A DNA stretch of 64,000 nt from Photobacterium malacitanum. GTDB lineage: Bacteria; Pseudomonadota; Gammaproteobacteria; Enterobacterales; Vibrionaceae. Position 1 is the stretch's first letter; each line of letters opens with the position of its first letter. The stretch spans positions 1,066,809 to 1,130,808 of the forward strand of contig NZ_FYAK01000001.1 of the NCBI RefSeq assembly GCF_900185615.1, read 5' to 3'. Positions 1 through 7,793 of this stretch are shown one piece after another. The translations under genes and the position numbers were made by a program. The notes below the pieces were generated by a model. That model saw only the letters and a program-made list of their open reading frames with translations, was not told where the DNA came from and ran no database searches.

Positions 1-391
1 AGTATTTGCTGAAAAAATTGTTGGTGACGGTATTGCTATCAAACCAACTGGCAACAAAATGGTTGCACCAGTAAACGGTACTATCGGTAAGATTTTCGAA
101 ACTAACCACGCTTTCTCTATTGAGTCTGACGATGGCATCGAGCTTTTTGTTCACTTCGGTATCGATACTGTTGAACTTAAAGGCGAAGGTTTTACTCGCA
201 TCGCTGAAGAAGGCCAAACTGTTAAAGTTGGCGATACTATCATCGAATTCGATCTTGCAATCCTAGAAGAGAAAGCTAAGTCTACATTGACGCCAGTTGT
301 TATCTCTAACATGGATGAGATCAAAGAGTTGATCAAGCTATCTGGTGCTGTAAACGTTGGTGAAACACCAGTATTACGCATCAAGAAATAA
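1..391 (+). CDS. crr: PTS glucose-specific EIIA component, 3' part
   Basis: C-terminal part of EIIA-Glc; the reading frame is open to the left edge, so the N-terminal ~40 residues lie outside the window. The protein takes phosphate from HPr and passes it to EIICB-Glc; unphosphorylated it inhibits non-PTS permeases, and phosphorylated it stimulates adenylate cyclase. The visible residues are nearly identical to the enterobacterial protein, including the two active-site histidines in NHAFSIES and [11 protein letters not shown] and the C-terminal [10 protein letters not shown]. It is expected to be the last gene of ptsH-ptsI-crr, and a terminator follows directly. Confidence 0.97.
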   Translation, partial: VFAEKIVGDGIAIKPTGNKMVAPVNGTIGKIFETNHAFSIESDDGIELFVHFGIDTVELKGEGFTRIAEEGQTVKVGDTIIEFDLAILEEKAKSTLTPVVISNMDEIKELIKLSGAVNVGETPVLRIKK

Positions 392-410
392 GATTGTTGA
401 TATCTTAATA

Positions 411-439
411 AAAACGCAGCTTTATAGCTGCGTTTTTTT
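411..439 (+). terminator. Rho-independent terminator after crr
   Basis: A perfect 11-bp stem (AAAACGCAGCT / AGCTGCGTTTT) with a TTAT loop is followed by a T run. It lies 20 bp past the crr stop codon and would end the pts operon. Confidence 0.9.
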
Positions 440-586
440 ATGGCTACAAAATAAGACTCTAACTCTTAAAACGCTTTCATAGCGACACAGGCGCTTTCAC
501 ATATTGAGTTCATACTCTTAGCTTAAATAACTATTAGAATCTCTCTATCATCAATTCAGGCAGCCTTATTGCCATCATATATACCA

Positions 587-616
587 ATAAAAAACGCGAC
601 CATAAAATAATCGCGC
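587..616 (-). terminator. Probable terminator of the 1568-650 gene pair
   Basis: On the minus strand a short GCGCGA/TCGCGT stem is followed by TTTTTT. It sits about 35 bp beyond the stop of the 138-aa gene. The stem is short and the call is moderate. Confidence 0.5.
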
Positions 617-649
617 TTCTTAAGCATAATCGAAATCAATCATCAGGGT

Positions 650-1066
650 TTATGCGGTCATCACTTCAACTTGTAATTTGACATGCTCGCTACTTGGCTC
701 ACCGGATTCAAATAGCATTGGCATATTTAATCCTGTTGATAGTGTTTGAGCTAAAATAGTTCGCCAGCCACCATCATCTAATCGCTCTTGAACTTGCAAT
801 GCAATACTGACCTTATCAGCAGATACATCTAGCAATTGCGCACTGCCTACTACTTCACGGCATAAATGGTGATTATCCTGACGTAATCCTTCGAAAAAAA
901 TAGTTTCTTCGCCAGGTAATAGTGACAACGATGTATTCACCATTTGTCGGCTACGACAAGCACTGTGCATCTCAAAACTAACATCAAGTAGCCAATCCGC
1001 CATTGCTAATGGGCTTAATAATGTGCTTAAAAATAATTGTCCTTTACCCATAGATAACTTTTCCAT
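650..1066 (-). CDS. Hypothetical protein, 138 aa
   Basis: I do not recognise this family. The start at 1066 (MEKLSMGKGQ) has GAGG eight bases upstream; an in-frame start at 1102 would run into the upstream gene and is less likely. The sequence has no clear signal peptide or membrane helix. Its middle part (LLDVSADKVSIALQVQERL) looks like alternating beta strands. It lies 19 bp downstream of the DUF2919 membrane protein on the same strand, so the two are probably one operon. Confidence 0.6.
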   Translation of the reverse strand: MEKLSMGKGQLFLSTLLSPLAMADWLLDVSFEMHSACRSRQMVNTSLSLLPGEETIFFEGLRQDNHHLCREVVGSAQLLDVSADKVSIALQVQERLDDGGWRTILAQTLSTGLNMPMLFESGEPSSEHVKLQVEVMTA

Positions 1067-1085
1067 TACAACTACCTCTAAAAAG

Positions 1086-1568
1086 CTAATCTGCAAATAC
1101 ATCTTTTACTCGTGAGCTTCGAAGTAGATACAATCCAAGCCAAACGGTTAATAACAAGGTTAATGCGCGTACCCAAGAAAACGCACCTTGACTCAACACG
1201 AGATGATATATTTGCAAAGCAAAATCGATACTGTAAGCAGCTATTAATATTTTTTTTCCATGCTGCCACAGATAATGTATAACTTTATTGTCACTACTAC
1301 GCTGACCTGATAACCACATTAATACTAAAGCAGGACCTCCCAGTACCATGCCGATATACAATGTGTCACGAAGCGGATAAATCAACTCAAGTAGTTGTCC
1401 ACCTTGAGTGCGACTTACTCCAGCCATCACAAAAATTACCCATGCTTTCGCATTAAAAATCAGCGCAAGCCATAACATGTTATTTAATTTTAGTTGCCCA
1501 TGTTCATCGTAGGCATTGATAGGATAAAGCAAACAACTTTCCTCACACTTGTTCAACTCAATACGCAT
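1086..1568 (-). CDS. DUF2919 (YfeZ-like) inner-membrane protein
   Basis: About 160 residues with roughly four hydrophobic segments (LWLALIFNAKAWVIFVMAG; LYIGMVLGGPALVLMW; a segment around IAAYSIDFALQIY; a last one near ALTLLLTVWLGLYLL). The opening YPINAYDEHGQLKL and the following membrane segment resemble the DUF2919 family that includes E. coli YfeZ; function is unknown. The start is uncertain: ATG at 1568 is chosen, with ATG 1583 and GTG 1589 in the same frame and no strong ribosome site for any. It probably forms an operon with the hypothetical gene that follows. Confidence 0.65.
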   Translation of the reverse strand: MRIELNKCEESCLLYPINAYDEHGQLKLNNMLWLALIFNAKAWVIFVMAGVSRTQGGQLLELIYPLRDTLYIGMVLGGPALVLMWLSGQRSSDNKVIHYLWQHGKKILIAAYSIDFALQIYHLVLSQGAFSWVRALTLLLTVWLGLYLLRSSRVKDVFAD

Positions 1569-1589
1569 CAATCTCGATAACATCAGCAC

Positions 1590-1974
1590 GTTACGGCTTA
1601 GTTTTGACTCTAATCGATCAACGCATAATAAGTACTATTTAAGGGTTGTTTTTGTGGATCACCGCACTTTTCATTTATTTATATTGCCTAGCAAGTCACG
1701 TTTTTTGATCAAAAACCAACAATTAGTGGTTATTTATTAACCACCAACAGTCACAAAAACAGCCTCTAAATTCTTTTTAATCATAAGGTTACAATATGAA
1801 TGTAGTATTAACACCATATTCATCTAAAATTGGAAATTTCATACAAAAAAGCTTATTTATATAAATCCTTACACATATGCCAACAATCACACATATGACA
1901 ACACTACTGCTAAAATTAACTAATCAGATATAATCACTGCTCCTTATCATTTTTACGTAAGGTCAATAATAACG
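1590..1974. other. Intergenic region between divergent genes
   Basis: No convincing gene. On the plus strand a perfect -10 hexamer TATAAT lies at 1929-1934, a likely promoter for the DUF2956 gene, though no good -35 is seen. CACATATG occurs twice at 1871-1898. The region otherwise is AT-rich promoter-type DNA. Confidence 0.4.
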
Positions 1975-2331
1975 ATGACAACCATAAAAAAGCAGCCAGC
2001 GCCTTCTGCGGAAACACAAATAGAGGCATTACGAGTAGCGAAAGCAACCCAAAAAGAAGGCCAAACTAAAGAACAAACAAAACTGATAGCACAAGGTATT
2101 CAGAAAGGCATTGAGCAATATAAAAAACAACAAAAAGCCAAAGCACGGGAGCGTGATAAATTAAAAAAGAAACATGCCCAATCTAAAAATACCCAACCAG
2201 AGATAGCAGCAACCACTACGCCTGCCGCGAATCCGAATATCATCTACAAGCAACATTGGCTACCATGGACAATCACCCTTGTCTCTTGGATTGGCTTTGG
2301 GCTTTATTTCGTTTACACCCACCCACAATGA
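1975..2331 (+). CDS. DUF2956 family protein
   Basis: A 118-residue protein with a highly charged N-terminal two thirds (PSAETQIEALRVAKATQKEG, then TKEQTKLIAQGIQKGIEQYKK and a Lys/Arg/Gln-rich stretch likely to be helical) and one C-terminal membrane segment (WLPWTITLVSWIGFGLYFVY). This is the layout I recall for DUF2956 of Vibrio and Shewanella; the role is unknown. The N-terminus probably faces the cytoplasm. The stop codon overlaps the ATGATG start of the next gene, suggesting translational coupling. Confidence 0.65.
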   Translation: MTTIKKQPAPSAETQIEALRVAKATQKEGQTKEQTKLIAQGIQKGIEQYKKQQKAKARERDKLKKKHAQSKNTQPEIAATTTPAANPNIIYKQHWLPWTITLVSWIGFGLYFVYTHPQ

Positions 2332-2798
2332 TGAGAGTGAATATGAAGATTGTTGGCTTTATCAGTGTATTAAGTGGCCTAATCAGTGGCTGTGCTGACC
2401 CTCAATCAGTACCATGGCAGCGTCAGATTGATTCGCCTTGCGATAATAAATCCCACTGTGTATCAACGCTTGAGCAACGCGAAAAATACCACTTAGCCCC
2501 TTTTCTGTTGACACCTAAAGGTATACGAAGCTGGAGCGAAATTATTGCGCTAGCACAAACCCTACCCGGCGCAAAACTTATTGAAAGTGATGACCATTAT
2601 TTTCATATTGAAGTTCAAAGCGCAGTGTTTGGATTCATTGATGATTTTGAGGTCAAACAGCATGATCAACAACTGCAAATACGATCCATTTCTCGCAGTG
2701 GTTATTCTGATTTTGGTGTTAATCGGAAACGTGCTCAGCAATTTAGAACATTATTGATCGATCAACAATTAATACACGATACAACCACCAGCAACTGA
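2331..2798 (+). CDS. DUF1499 family lipoprotein
   Basis: A predicted lipoprotein: a hydrophobic signal ends in GLISGC, a good lipobox. After it comes a DUF1499 domain with the typical markers CVSTLEQR, FGFIDDFEV and RSISRSGYSDFGVNRKR. DUF1499 proteins are widespread, and no biochemical role is established that I can name. ATG 2328, 2331 and 2343 are all in frame; 2343 gives the shortest signal peptide. It overlaps the DUF2956 stop, so the two genes are probably cotranscribed. Confidence 0.75.
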   Translation: MRVNMKIVGFISVLSGLISGCADPQSVPWQRQIDSPCDNKSHCVSTLEQREKYHLAPFLLTPKGIRSWSEIIALAQTLPGAKLIESDDHYFHIEVQSAVFGFIDDFEVKQHDQQLQIRSISRSGYSDFGVNRKRAQQFRTLLIDQQLIHDTTTSN

Positions 2799-2820
2799 TT
2801 GACTGGCCTATGAATAAACT

Positions 2821-2866
2821 AAAAAGCCATGGTAACGTAAGTATTCACTCAGGTAACCATGGCTTA
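2821..2866 (-). terminator. Terminator at the end of the nap operon
   Basis: AAGCCATGG at 2824-2832 pairs with CCATGGCTT at 2857-2865. Read on the minus strand the hairpin ends in a T run. It lies just beyond the TIGR02808-type gene and would terminate nap transcription; it may also stop plus-strand readthrough. Confidence 0.7.
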
Positions 2867-2888
2867 ATATTCATATTGTAGTAGCTAT

Positions 2889-3026
2889 TTAATCAAGGTT
2901 TTTATCTTTGCCTAATGATAATAGTCCAACACACACAGCAGCAACCGCGATAAAGCCAGATAAAATAATCATTGGCATCGCAGCATAACCCAGTACATGC
3001 CAAATAACAGATTCTAGCGTACTCAT
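2889..3026 (-). CDS. TIGR02808-type short membrane protein
   Basis: A 45-codon ORF starting ATG at 3026 with GGAGAG five bases upstream. It is mostly one membrane segment (roughly residues 12-37: GYAAMPMIILSGFIAVAAVC) with a short charged tail KDKNLD. Size, composition and position match TIGR02808, a very short family that as I recall was defined in Photobacterium and Vibrio near periplasmic nitrate reductase genes. It lies 15 bp after the napC stop on the same strand and is the last gene before the terminator. Function is unknown; a role in assembling or anchoring Nap is only inference from position. Confidence 0.75.
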   Translation of the reverse strand: MSTLESVIWHVLGYAAMPMIILSGFIAVAAVCVGLLSLGKDKNLD

Positions 3027-3041
3027 TATCTCTCCTTTGGT

Positions 3042-3617
3042 TTATTGCCACCCTGCCACATCTTTCATGTCAGGTAACTTATGGGCAATCCCCTTATGAC
3101 AATCAACACAGGTTTTATCACCTGATGCTAGTGCGGTTGAGTGCTGCTTTGCACTCCGCGGAGCTTGCTCAGAAAAATCCATATAATTGAACTGATGGCA
3201 ATTACGACACTCTTGAGAATCATTATTTTTCATTCGCTGCCACTCGCGCTCAGCAAGATGACCGCGACGAGCATTGAATTTTTCAGGGGTATCAATAGTG
3301 CCCATCATATGTGCAACAATTTCTTTTGATGCCTGCACCTTTCGCACAATTTTATCAGTCCAATTATGCGGCACGTGACAATCTGAACAAATCGCTCGAA
3401 CTCCAGAACGGTTTGAAAAGTGAATTGTTTCTTGAATTTCTTTAACGATTGGCGCATGACAGCCAGCACAGAATTCTTCAGAGTTAGTCTTTTCCATCAC
3501 GGTATTAAATCCGCCCCAGAATAATAACCCCCCCATAAATCCCATAAACAGCACTAAACCAACCGCAACTTTACTGGGTGTTTTTAGCCGTAGCCAAAAT
3601 GTTTTTAACAACTTCAT
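3042..3617 (-). CDS. napC: Tetraheme cytochrome c quinol dehydrogenase NapC
   Basis: NapC oxidises quinol at the inner membrane and passes electrons to the periplasmic NapAB. The 191-residue protein has one N-terminal membrane anchor (about residues 16-36) and four heme c motifs: CAGCH at 50, CSDCH at 77, CRNCH at 137 and CVDCH at 170. These are the features of the NapC/NirT family at its usual length. It lies 30 bp downstream of napB. Since napG and napH are absent, NapC is expected to be the only quinol entry point for this Nap system. Confidence 0.96.
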   Translation of the reverse strand: MKLLKTFWLRLKTPSKVAVGLVLFMGFMGGLLFWGGFNTVMEKTNSEEFCAGCHAPIVKEIQETIHFSNRSGVRAICSDCHVPHNWTDKIVRKVQASKEIVAHMMGTIDTPEKFNARRGHLAEREWQRMKNNDSQECRNCHQFNYMDFSEQAPRSAKQHSTALASGDKTCVDCHKGIAHKLPDMKDVAGWQ

Positions 3618-3646
3618 AGATAAACCCTTTTACTATTCAGTCACGA

Positions 3647-4165
3647 TTAACGTAATGCGTTTACGCGTTTAAAATCATTTTCAACCAGTGGCTTAGCTTC
3701 CGCTTGAGGTACATGACACTGCAAGCAAAAATAGCGACTTGGTGAGACATCAGACAACACTTGCCCCTGCTGTGGGGATATATAATGGGTCACACTGATT
3801 TTAGTGGCGTTCATTTGTTTAGCATTTTTCCAGCTATGGCAGGCTAAACATTTATTGGCATTTAACGACACTTCATAATGACGAATGCTATGAGGGATCA
3901 ATGGTGGCTGATATACATAATCACTATCGATAAGACCTTGATCTTTAGGGTAGTGTTTCATTGGGTCTGCTGGACGTGTTGTCTCTAACTCAACCATGCC
4001 GCGTAACGACTCAACGCCGCCGATACCACCAGGGTTATCAAGTTTAGCCGCCGCTGCAATATTTGCGGCGGTTGTGGTTGCTGCAGCCGAATCACTATCA
4101 TCACTATGCGCGATACCTGTAAGCATCAGCCCTGCGACTAATACTGCAAAAAATAATCGTTTCAT
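3647..4165 (-). CDS. napB: Diheme cytochrome c NapB
   Basis: Small subunit of periplasmic nitrate reductase, carrying electrons from NapC to NapA. A signal peptide ends near residue 20 (GIAHS/DDSD). Two heme c motifs are present, CLACH at 106-110 and CLQCH at 147-151. An Ala/Thr-rich linker (about residues 24-41) precedes the conserved part RGMVELETTRPADPMKHYP. The 172-residue length is slightly longer than the E. coli protein because of this linker. It sits between napA and napC. Confidence 0.95.
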   Translation of the reverse strand: MKRLFFAVLVAGLMLTGIAHSDDSDSAAATTTAANIAAAAKLDNPGGIGGVESLRGMVELETTRPADPMKHYPKDQGLIDSDYVYQPPLIPHSIRHYEVSLNANKCLACHSWKNAKQMNATKISVTHYISPQQGQVLSDVSPSRYFCLQCHVPQAEAKPLVENDFKRVNALR

Positions 4166-4233
4166 GCTGTTCTCCGTTACTAGGCATATTCTAGTTACAG
4201 CGAACGACTGTCTACGTTCGCTGAATTGATTGA

Positions 4234-6720
4234 TTAGATCTTGGTGATCTTAATTGGGCACTTTTTGAAATCTGTCTGTTTCGACAATGGATCTGTTGCA
4301 TCCAAAATCAATTTATTGACGAGAATATTTGCATCAAAAAACGGCACGAAAACTAATCCAACCGGAGGGCGATTTCGACCACGCGTTTCCACTCGACAAC
4401 GAACTTCTCCACGACGAGAAGCAAGTAACACTTCATCACCACGACGAAGGTTGCGGGCTTTAGCATCTTGAGGGTTGATATAACACCACGCATCAGGTAC
4501 CGCTTTATATAACTCTGGTACACGGCGAGTCATGGTGCCCGTATGCCAATGCTCTAACACGCGCCCAGTACACAGCCACATATCATAATCTTGATCAGGC
4601 ACTTCTGGCGGCGCTTCATAAGGCGCTGAAATAATAAGTGCCTTACCGTCGGGCTTGCCATAAAAATCCCACCCCGAACCTTTTTTAGCATACGGATCAG
4701 ACCCTTCCTTAAAGCGCCATTGCGTTTCTTTGCCATCAACAACTGGCCAACGTAAACCACGCACTTTATGGTAAGTATCATAAGGTGCTAAATCATGCCC
4801 ATGACCACGGCCAAAACTGGCATACTCTTCAAACAGCCCTTTTTGAACGTAATAACCTTGCGCTTGTGCATCATCATTTAATGGCTGGGCTTCGGTTAAT
4901 GGGTATTTATCAACCTGAGCATTACGGAACAAAATGTCATACATGGTTTTGCCACGGTATTGCGGCATTTTATTAAGTAATGCCTCATCCCAGATTTCTT
5001 CAACCTTAAACCGCTTAGAGAACTCCATGATCTGCCATAAGTCTGATTTAGCTTCACCCGGTGCTTTAACTTGCTGATACCAAGCTTGAGTACGACGCTC
5101 AGCATTGCCGTAAGCGCCTTCTTTTTCAACCCACATTGCGGTCGGTAAAATCAAATCAGATGCTTGCGCCGTTACTGTTGGATAAGGATCTGAACACACA
5201 ATGAAATTGTCAGGGTTACGGTAACCAGGCAGACGCTCCTCATTAATATTTGGACCCGCTTGCATATTGTTGTTACACATCACCCAGTAAGCATTCAGTT
5301 TACCGTCATTTAGCATTCGATCTTGCTGCACCGCGTGATAACCCGGTTTAGGTGGAATAGTACCTTCAGGCAATTTCCAAATTTTTTCAGCAATGGCGCG
5401 ATGTTTAGGATTAGCGACCAATAAATCAGCCGGTAAACGGTGAGCAAAGGTACCCACTTCACGCGCAGTACCACATGCCGATGGCTGGCCTGTTAATGAA
5501 AACGGACTATTGCCTGGTGTCGATATTTTACCGGTTAATAAATGTAGGTTATAAACCAAACTTTGCATCCATACACCACGGGTATGTTGGTTCATACCCA
5601 TGGTCCACAATGACATTACCTTCAGCTTAGGATCGGCATAATATTTGGCTAACTGCACCAACTTTTCAGGCTCTACGCCTGACATTTGAGAGGCTTTTTC
5701 AAGAGTATAATCAGCCACTGACGCTTTATATTCTTCAAACGTCATTGGGAATAATTCACCCGAGTTAGGGTTCGCTGCTTGTTTTTGTAATGGATTATCA
5801 TCACGTAAGCCGTAACCAATATCAGTTTGGGCACGTTTAAAATGGGTATGTTTATTAACAAAATCCCAATTAACTGCATCATTTTCAATAATGTAGTTAG
5901 CAATATAGTTAGCAATCGCTAAATCAGTTTGAGGGTGAAAAATCATACCGTTATCAGCGAGCTCAAACGAACGATGCTCATAGGTCGAGAGTACGTTAAC
6001 TTTAACGTGAGGATGACTCAAACGGCGATCAGTTAAGCGCGTCCATAACACCGGATGCATTTCAGCCATGTTTGAACCCCACAGCACAAACACATCAGCA
6101 TGTTCCAGATCGTCATAACATCCCATTGGTTCGTCAATACCAAAAGTACGAATAAACCCGACTACCGCCGAGGCCATACAATGGCGAGCATTGGGATCGA
6201 TGTTATTAGAACGAAAACCCGCTTTCATCATCTTAGATGCAGCATAGCCTTCCATCACCGTCCATTGACCCGAACCAAACATGCCCACACCAGATGGACC
6301 TTGTTTTTTCAGCGCCGCTTTCCACTTTTCAGCCATTACATCAAAGGCCTGATCCCATGAAACCGGCGTAAACTCACCATCTTTATGATATTGACCATTC
6401 TTCATCCGTAATAACGGCGTTTGTAAACGATCTTTGCCGTACATTATTTTCGATAAAAAATAGCCTTTAATACAGTTAAGGCCTTTATTTACCGGAGCTT
6501 GCGGATCGCCTTGAGTTGCAACCACCCGTCCATTTTTAGTACCAACTAAAACTGAACAGCCAGTGCCACAAAAACGACACGGTGCTTTATCCCATTTAAT
6601 TTTGGTTTCATCAGAACTCACAATTAAATTCGTTGCAGATGCAGGTAAAGAAATACCCGCCACTGCAGCAGCAGACGCTGCAGCATTTGCTTTCACAAAT
6701 GCTCTTCTTGTCATTTTCAT
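4234..6720 (-). CDS. napA: Periplasmic nitrate reductase catalytic subunit NapA
   Basis: Molybdenum enzyme reducing nitrate to nitrite in the periplasm. The N-terminus is a Tat signal (TRRAFVK, then an Ala-rich hydrophobic stretch ending near residue 29). A [4Fe-4S] site follows: Cys48, Cys51, Cys55 and Cys83. The Cys in ARHCMASA (residue 181) is the expected molybdenum ligand. The length, 828 residues, equals the E. coli enzyme. Its start overlaps the napD stop by four bases (ATGA), suggesting coupled translation with its chaperone. Confidence 0.98.
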   Translation of the reverse strand: MKMTRRAFVKANAAASAAAVAGISLPASATNLIVSSDETKIKWDKAPCRFCGTGCSVLVGTKNGRVVATQGDPQAPVNKGLNCIKGYFLSKIMYGKDRLQTPLLRMKNGQYHKDGEFTPVSWDQAFDVMAEKWKAALKKQGPSGVGMFGSGQWTVMEGYAASKMMKAGFRSNNIDPNARHCMASAVVGFIRTFGIDEPMGCYDDLEHADVFVLWGSNMAEMHPVLWTRLTDRRLSHPHVKVNVLSTYEHRSFELADNGMIFHPQTDLAIANYIANYIIENDAVNWDFVNKHTHFKRAQTDIGYGLRDDNPLQKQAANPNSGELFPMTFEEYKASVADYTLEKASQMSGVEPEKLVQLAKYYADPKLKVMSLWTMGMNQHTRGVWMQSLVYNLHLLTGKISTPGNSPFSLTGQPSACGTAREVGTFAHRLPADLLVANPKHRAIAEKIWKLPEGTIPPKPGYHAVQQDRMLNDGKLNAYWVMCNNNMQAGPNINEERLPGYRNPDNFIVCSDPYPTVTAQASDLILPTAMWVEKEGAYGNAERRTQAWYQQVKAPGEAKSDLWQIMEFSKRFKVEEIWDEALLNKMPQYRGKTMYDILFRNAQVDKYPLTEAQPLNDDAQAQGYYVQKGLFEEYASFGRGHGHDLAPYDTYHKVRGLRWPVVDGKETQWRFKEGSDPYAKKGSGWDFYGKPDGKALIISAPYEAPPEVPDQDYDMWLCTGRVLEHWHTGTMTRRVPELYKAVPDAWCYINPQDAKARNLRRGDEVLLASRRGEVRCRVETRGRNRPPVGLVFVPFFDANILVNKLILDATDPLSKQTDFKKCPIKITKI

Positions 6721-6989
6721 AGCTTACCCTCAGCGTGTGAATCGTAGTGCTCAATATGGTGATAGACCAAAAAAGTGATCAACACATGGTCTAAATTATT
6801 AATTTTATCAATTGCATCAGTTACATAGCCTTGGTTCTCTGTCTCAAGTACTACGATAATTTTACCTTCTTCACTTGTCGCAGGAATTTCAGTATTTGGT
6901 ATTGCTAAAATTTGTTGGCTAATCGTTGTCAAATATTGTGGCTTAACATGAACGATAAGGCTTGAGGTATGCACTTCATGTAATGTCAT
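6717..6989 (-). CDS. napD: NapD chaperone for NapA
   Basis: A 90-residue cytoplasmic protein of the NapD family. Family members bind the Tat signal peptide of NapA and hold it until the cofactor is inserted. Typical features are the opening [11 protein letters not shown], the central [16 protein letters not shown] and the ferredoxin-like alternating strands and helices. It sits between napF and napA and overlaps napA by four bases. Confidence 0.93.
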   Translation of the reverse strand: MTLHEVHTSSLIVHVKPQYLTTISQQILAIPNTEIPATSEEGKIIVVLETENQGYVTDAIDKINNLDHVLITFLVYHHIEHYDSHAEGKL

Positions 6990-7013
6990 GTTTACTCTCT
7001 ATAACTTCAAAAT

Positions 7014-7505
7014 TTAAGGCGTTATCATTTCTATCGCAGCTACTGGACAGCCACTGATACATCCACCACAGCCACTACAATCAGCGCTGTTTATCATAGG
7101 CTGTGCAACCTTTCCTATTTGCAAAGTAAAGCGAATAGCTTGAGTTTCACATTGATCGCTGCAACTACGACATTCAATATTATTAACTGCCATGCAAGAT
7201 GAATTTATTGTCGCAATCTGCGTCCATGGTGATTGATGTTGTAATTCAAACAACGGTTCGGGGCATACCTCTGCACATTGATAACAAAAACTGCATTCCC
7301 CTTCACCATGATGAAAATCTATAACTGGAAACCCGCCATCACCTTTAACAATAATATTGGTTTGACAACCATTAACACATGCATTGCAGCGCTGACACTG
7401 TTCTATAAAGGTGTTCTCATCCTTTAACCAAGGTAAACGTTGCTGTTGAGACGACTGTTGGCGAGTAAATAAACTTCGACGAGAACGATTAATCACAACC
7501 TTCAC
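7014..7505 (-). CDS. napF: Ferredoxin-type protein NapF
   Basis: A 163-residue iron-sulfur protein of the nap operon, thought in E. coli to act in the cytoplasm on NapA maturation. Cysteine groups lie at 37/40/43/47, 71/74/77/81, and 143/146/149/153. A divergent group at 112/115/119 (CRSCSDQC) is also found in E. coli NapF. It is first in the operon, directly downstream of the promoter region that holds NarP heptamers and an FNR-like site. Confidence 0.94.
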   Translation of the reverse strand: MKVVINRSRRSLFTRQQSSQQQRLPWLKDENTFIEQCQRCNACVNGCQTNIIVKGDGGFPVIDFHHGEGECSFCYQCAEVCPEPLFELQHQSPWTQIATINSSCMAVNNIECRSCSDQCETQAIRFTLQIGKVAQPMINSADCSGCGGCISGCPVAAIEMITP

Positions 7506-7599
7506 CTCATAGTTAACTGTGAGAGGTGAACCGCATCACCATTCACTTTCTATTCATTATCTTTTACGTTATTTTTAAATATCGTCATAACCACGAACA

Positions 7600-7624
7600 T
7601 ACCCCTTAGGGGGTAATTACCCCT
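7600..7624 (-). promoter_or_regulatory. NarP-type 7-2-7 heptamer pair plus a third heptamer
   Basis: TACCCCT at 7600-7606 and GGGGGTA at 7609-7615 form two inverted heptamers separated by TA, the 7-2-7 arrangement preferred by NarP. The left copy fits TACYYMT exactly, the right one six of seven. A third exact heptamer TACCCCT is at 7618-7624. The sites lie about 100 bp upstream of napF, whose adjacent divergent neighbours encode NarQ and NarP. Confidence 0.75.
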
Positions 7625-7629
7625 ACACC

Positions 7630-7643
7630 TTGTGCTAGATCAA
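7630..7643 (-). promoter_or_regulatory. FNR-like site upstream of napF
   Basis: TTGTGCTAGATCAA matches the FNR consensus TTGATNNNNATCAA at eight of ten defined bases, with a perfect right half. It lies upstream of the NarP heptamers relative to napF, the same order as in the E. coli napF promoter. It could also serve the divergent narQ promoter. Confidence 0.55.
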
Positions 7644-7793
7644 TAAAAATAACGATAAAATAACTATTATTTGACGATTTTGTCGCATACTCCGACAGAT
7701 AAAAGATAAAACGTCTTAATGTCAGTCTAGCAATGAATAACAGCACCGTTTTACTATTAACAAATCTTCATATAAATAGGCCATCTATCATCC

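Noticed and set aside
1871..1898. Two copies of CACATATG suggesting a short tandem operator
   Set aside because: Eight bases in AT-rich DNA with irregular context; too little to claim a binding site.
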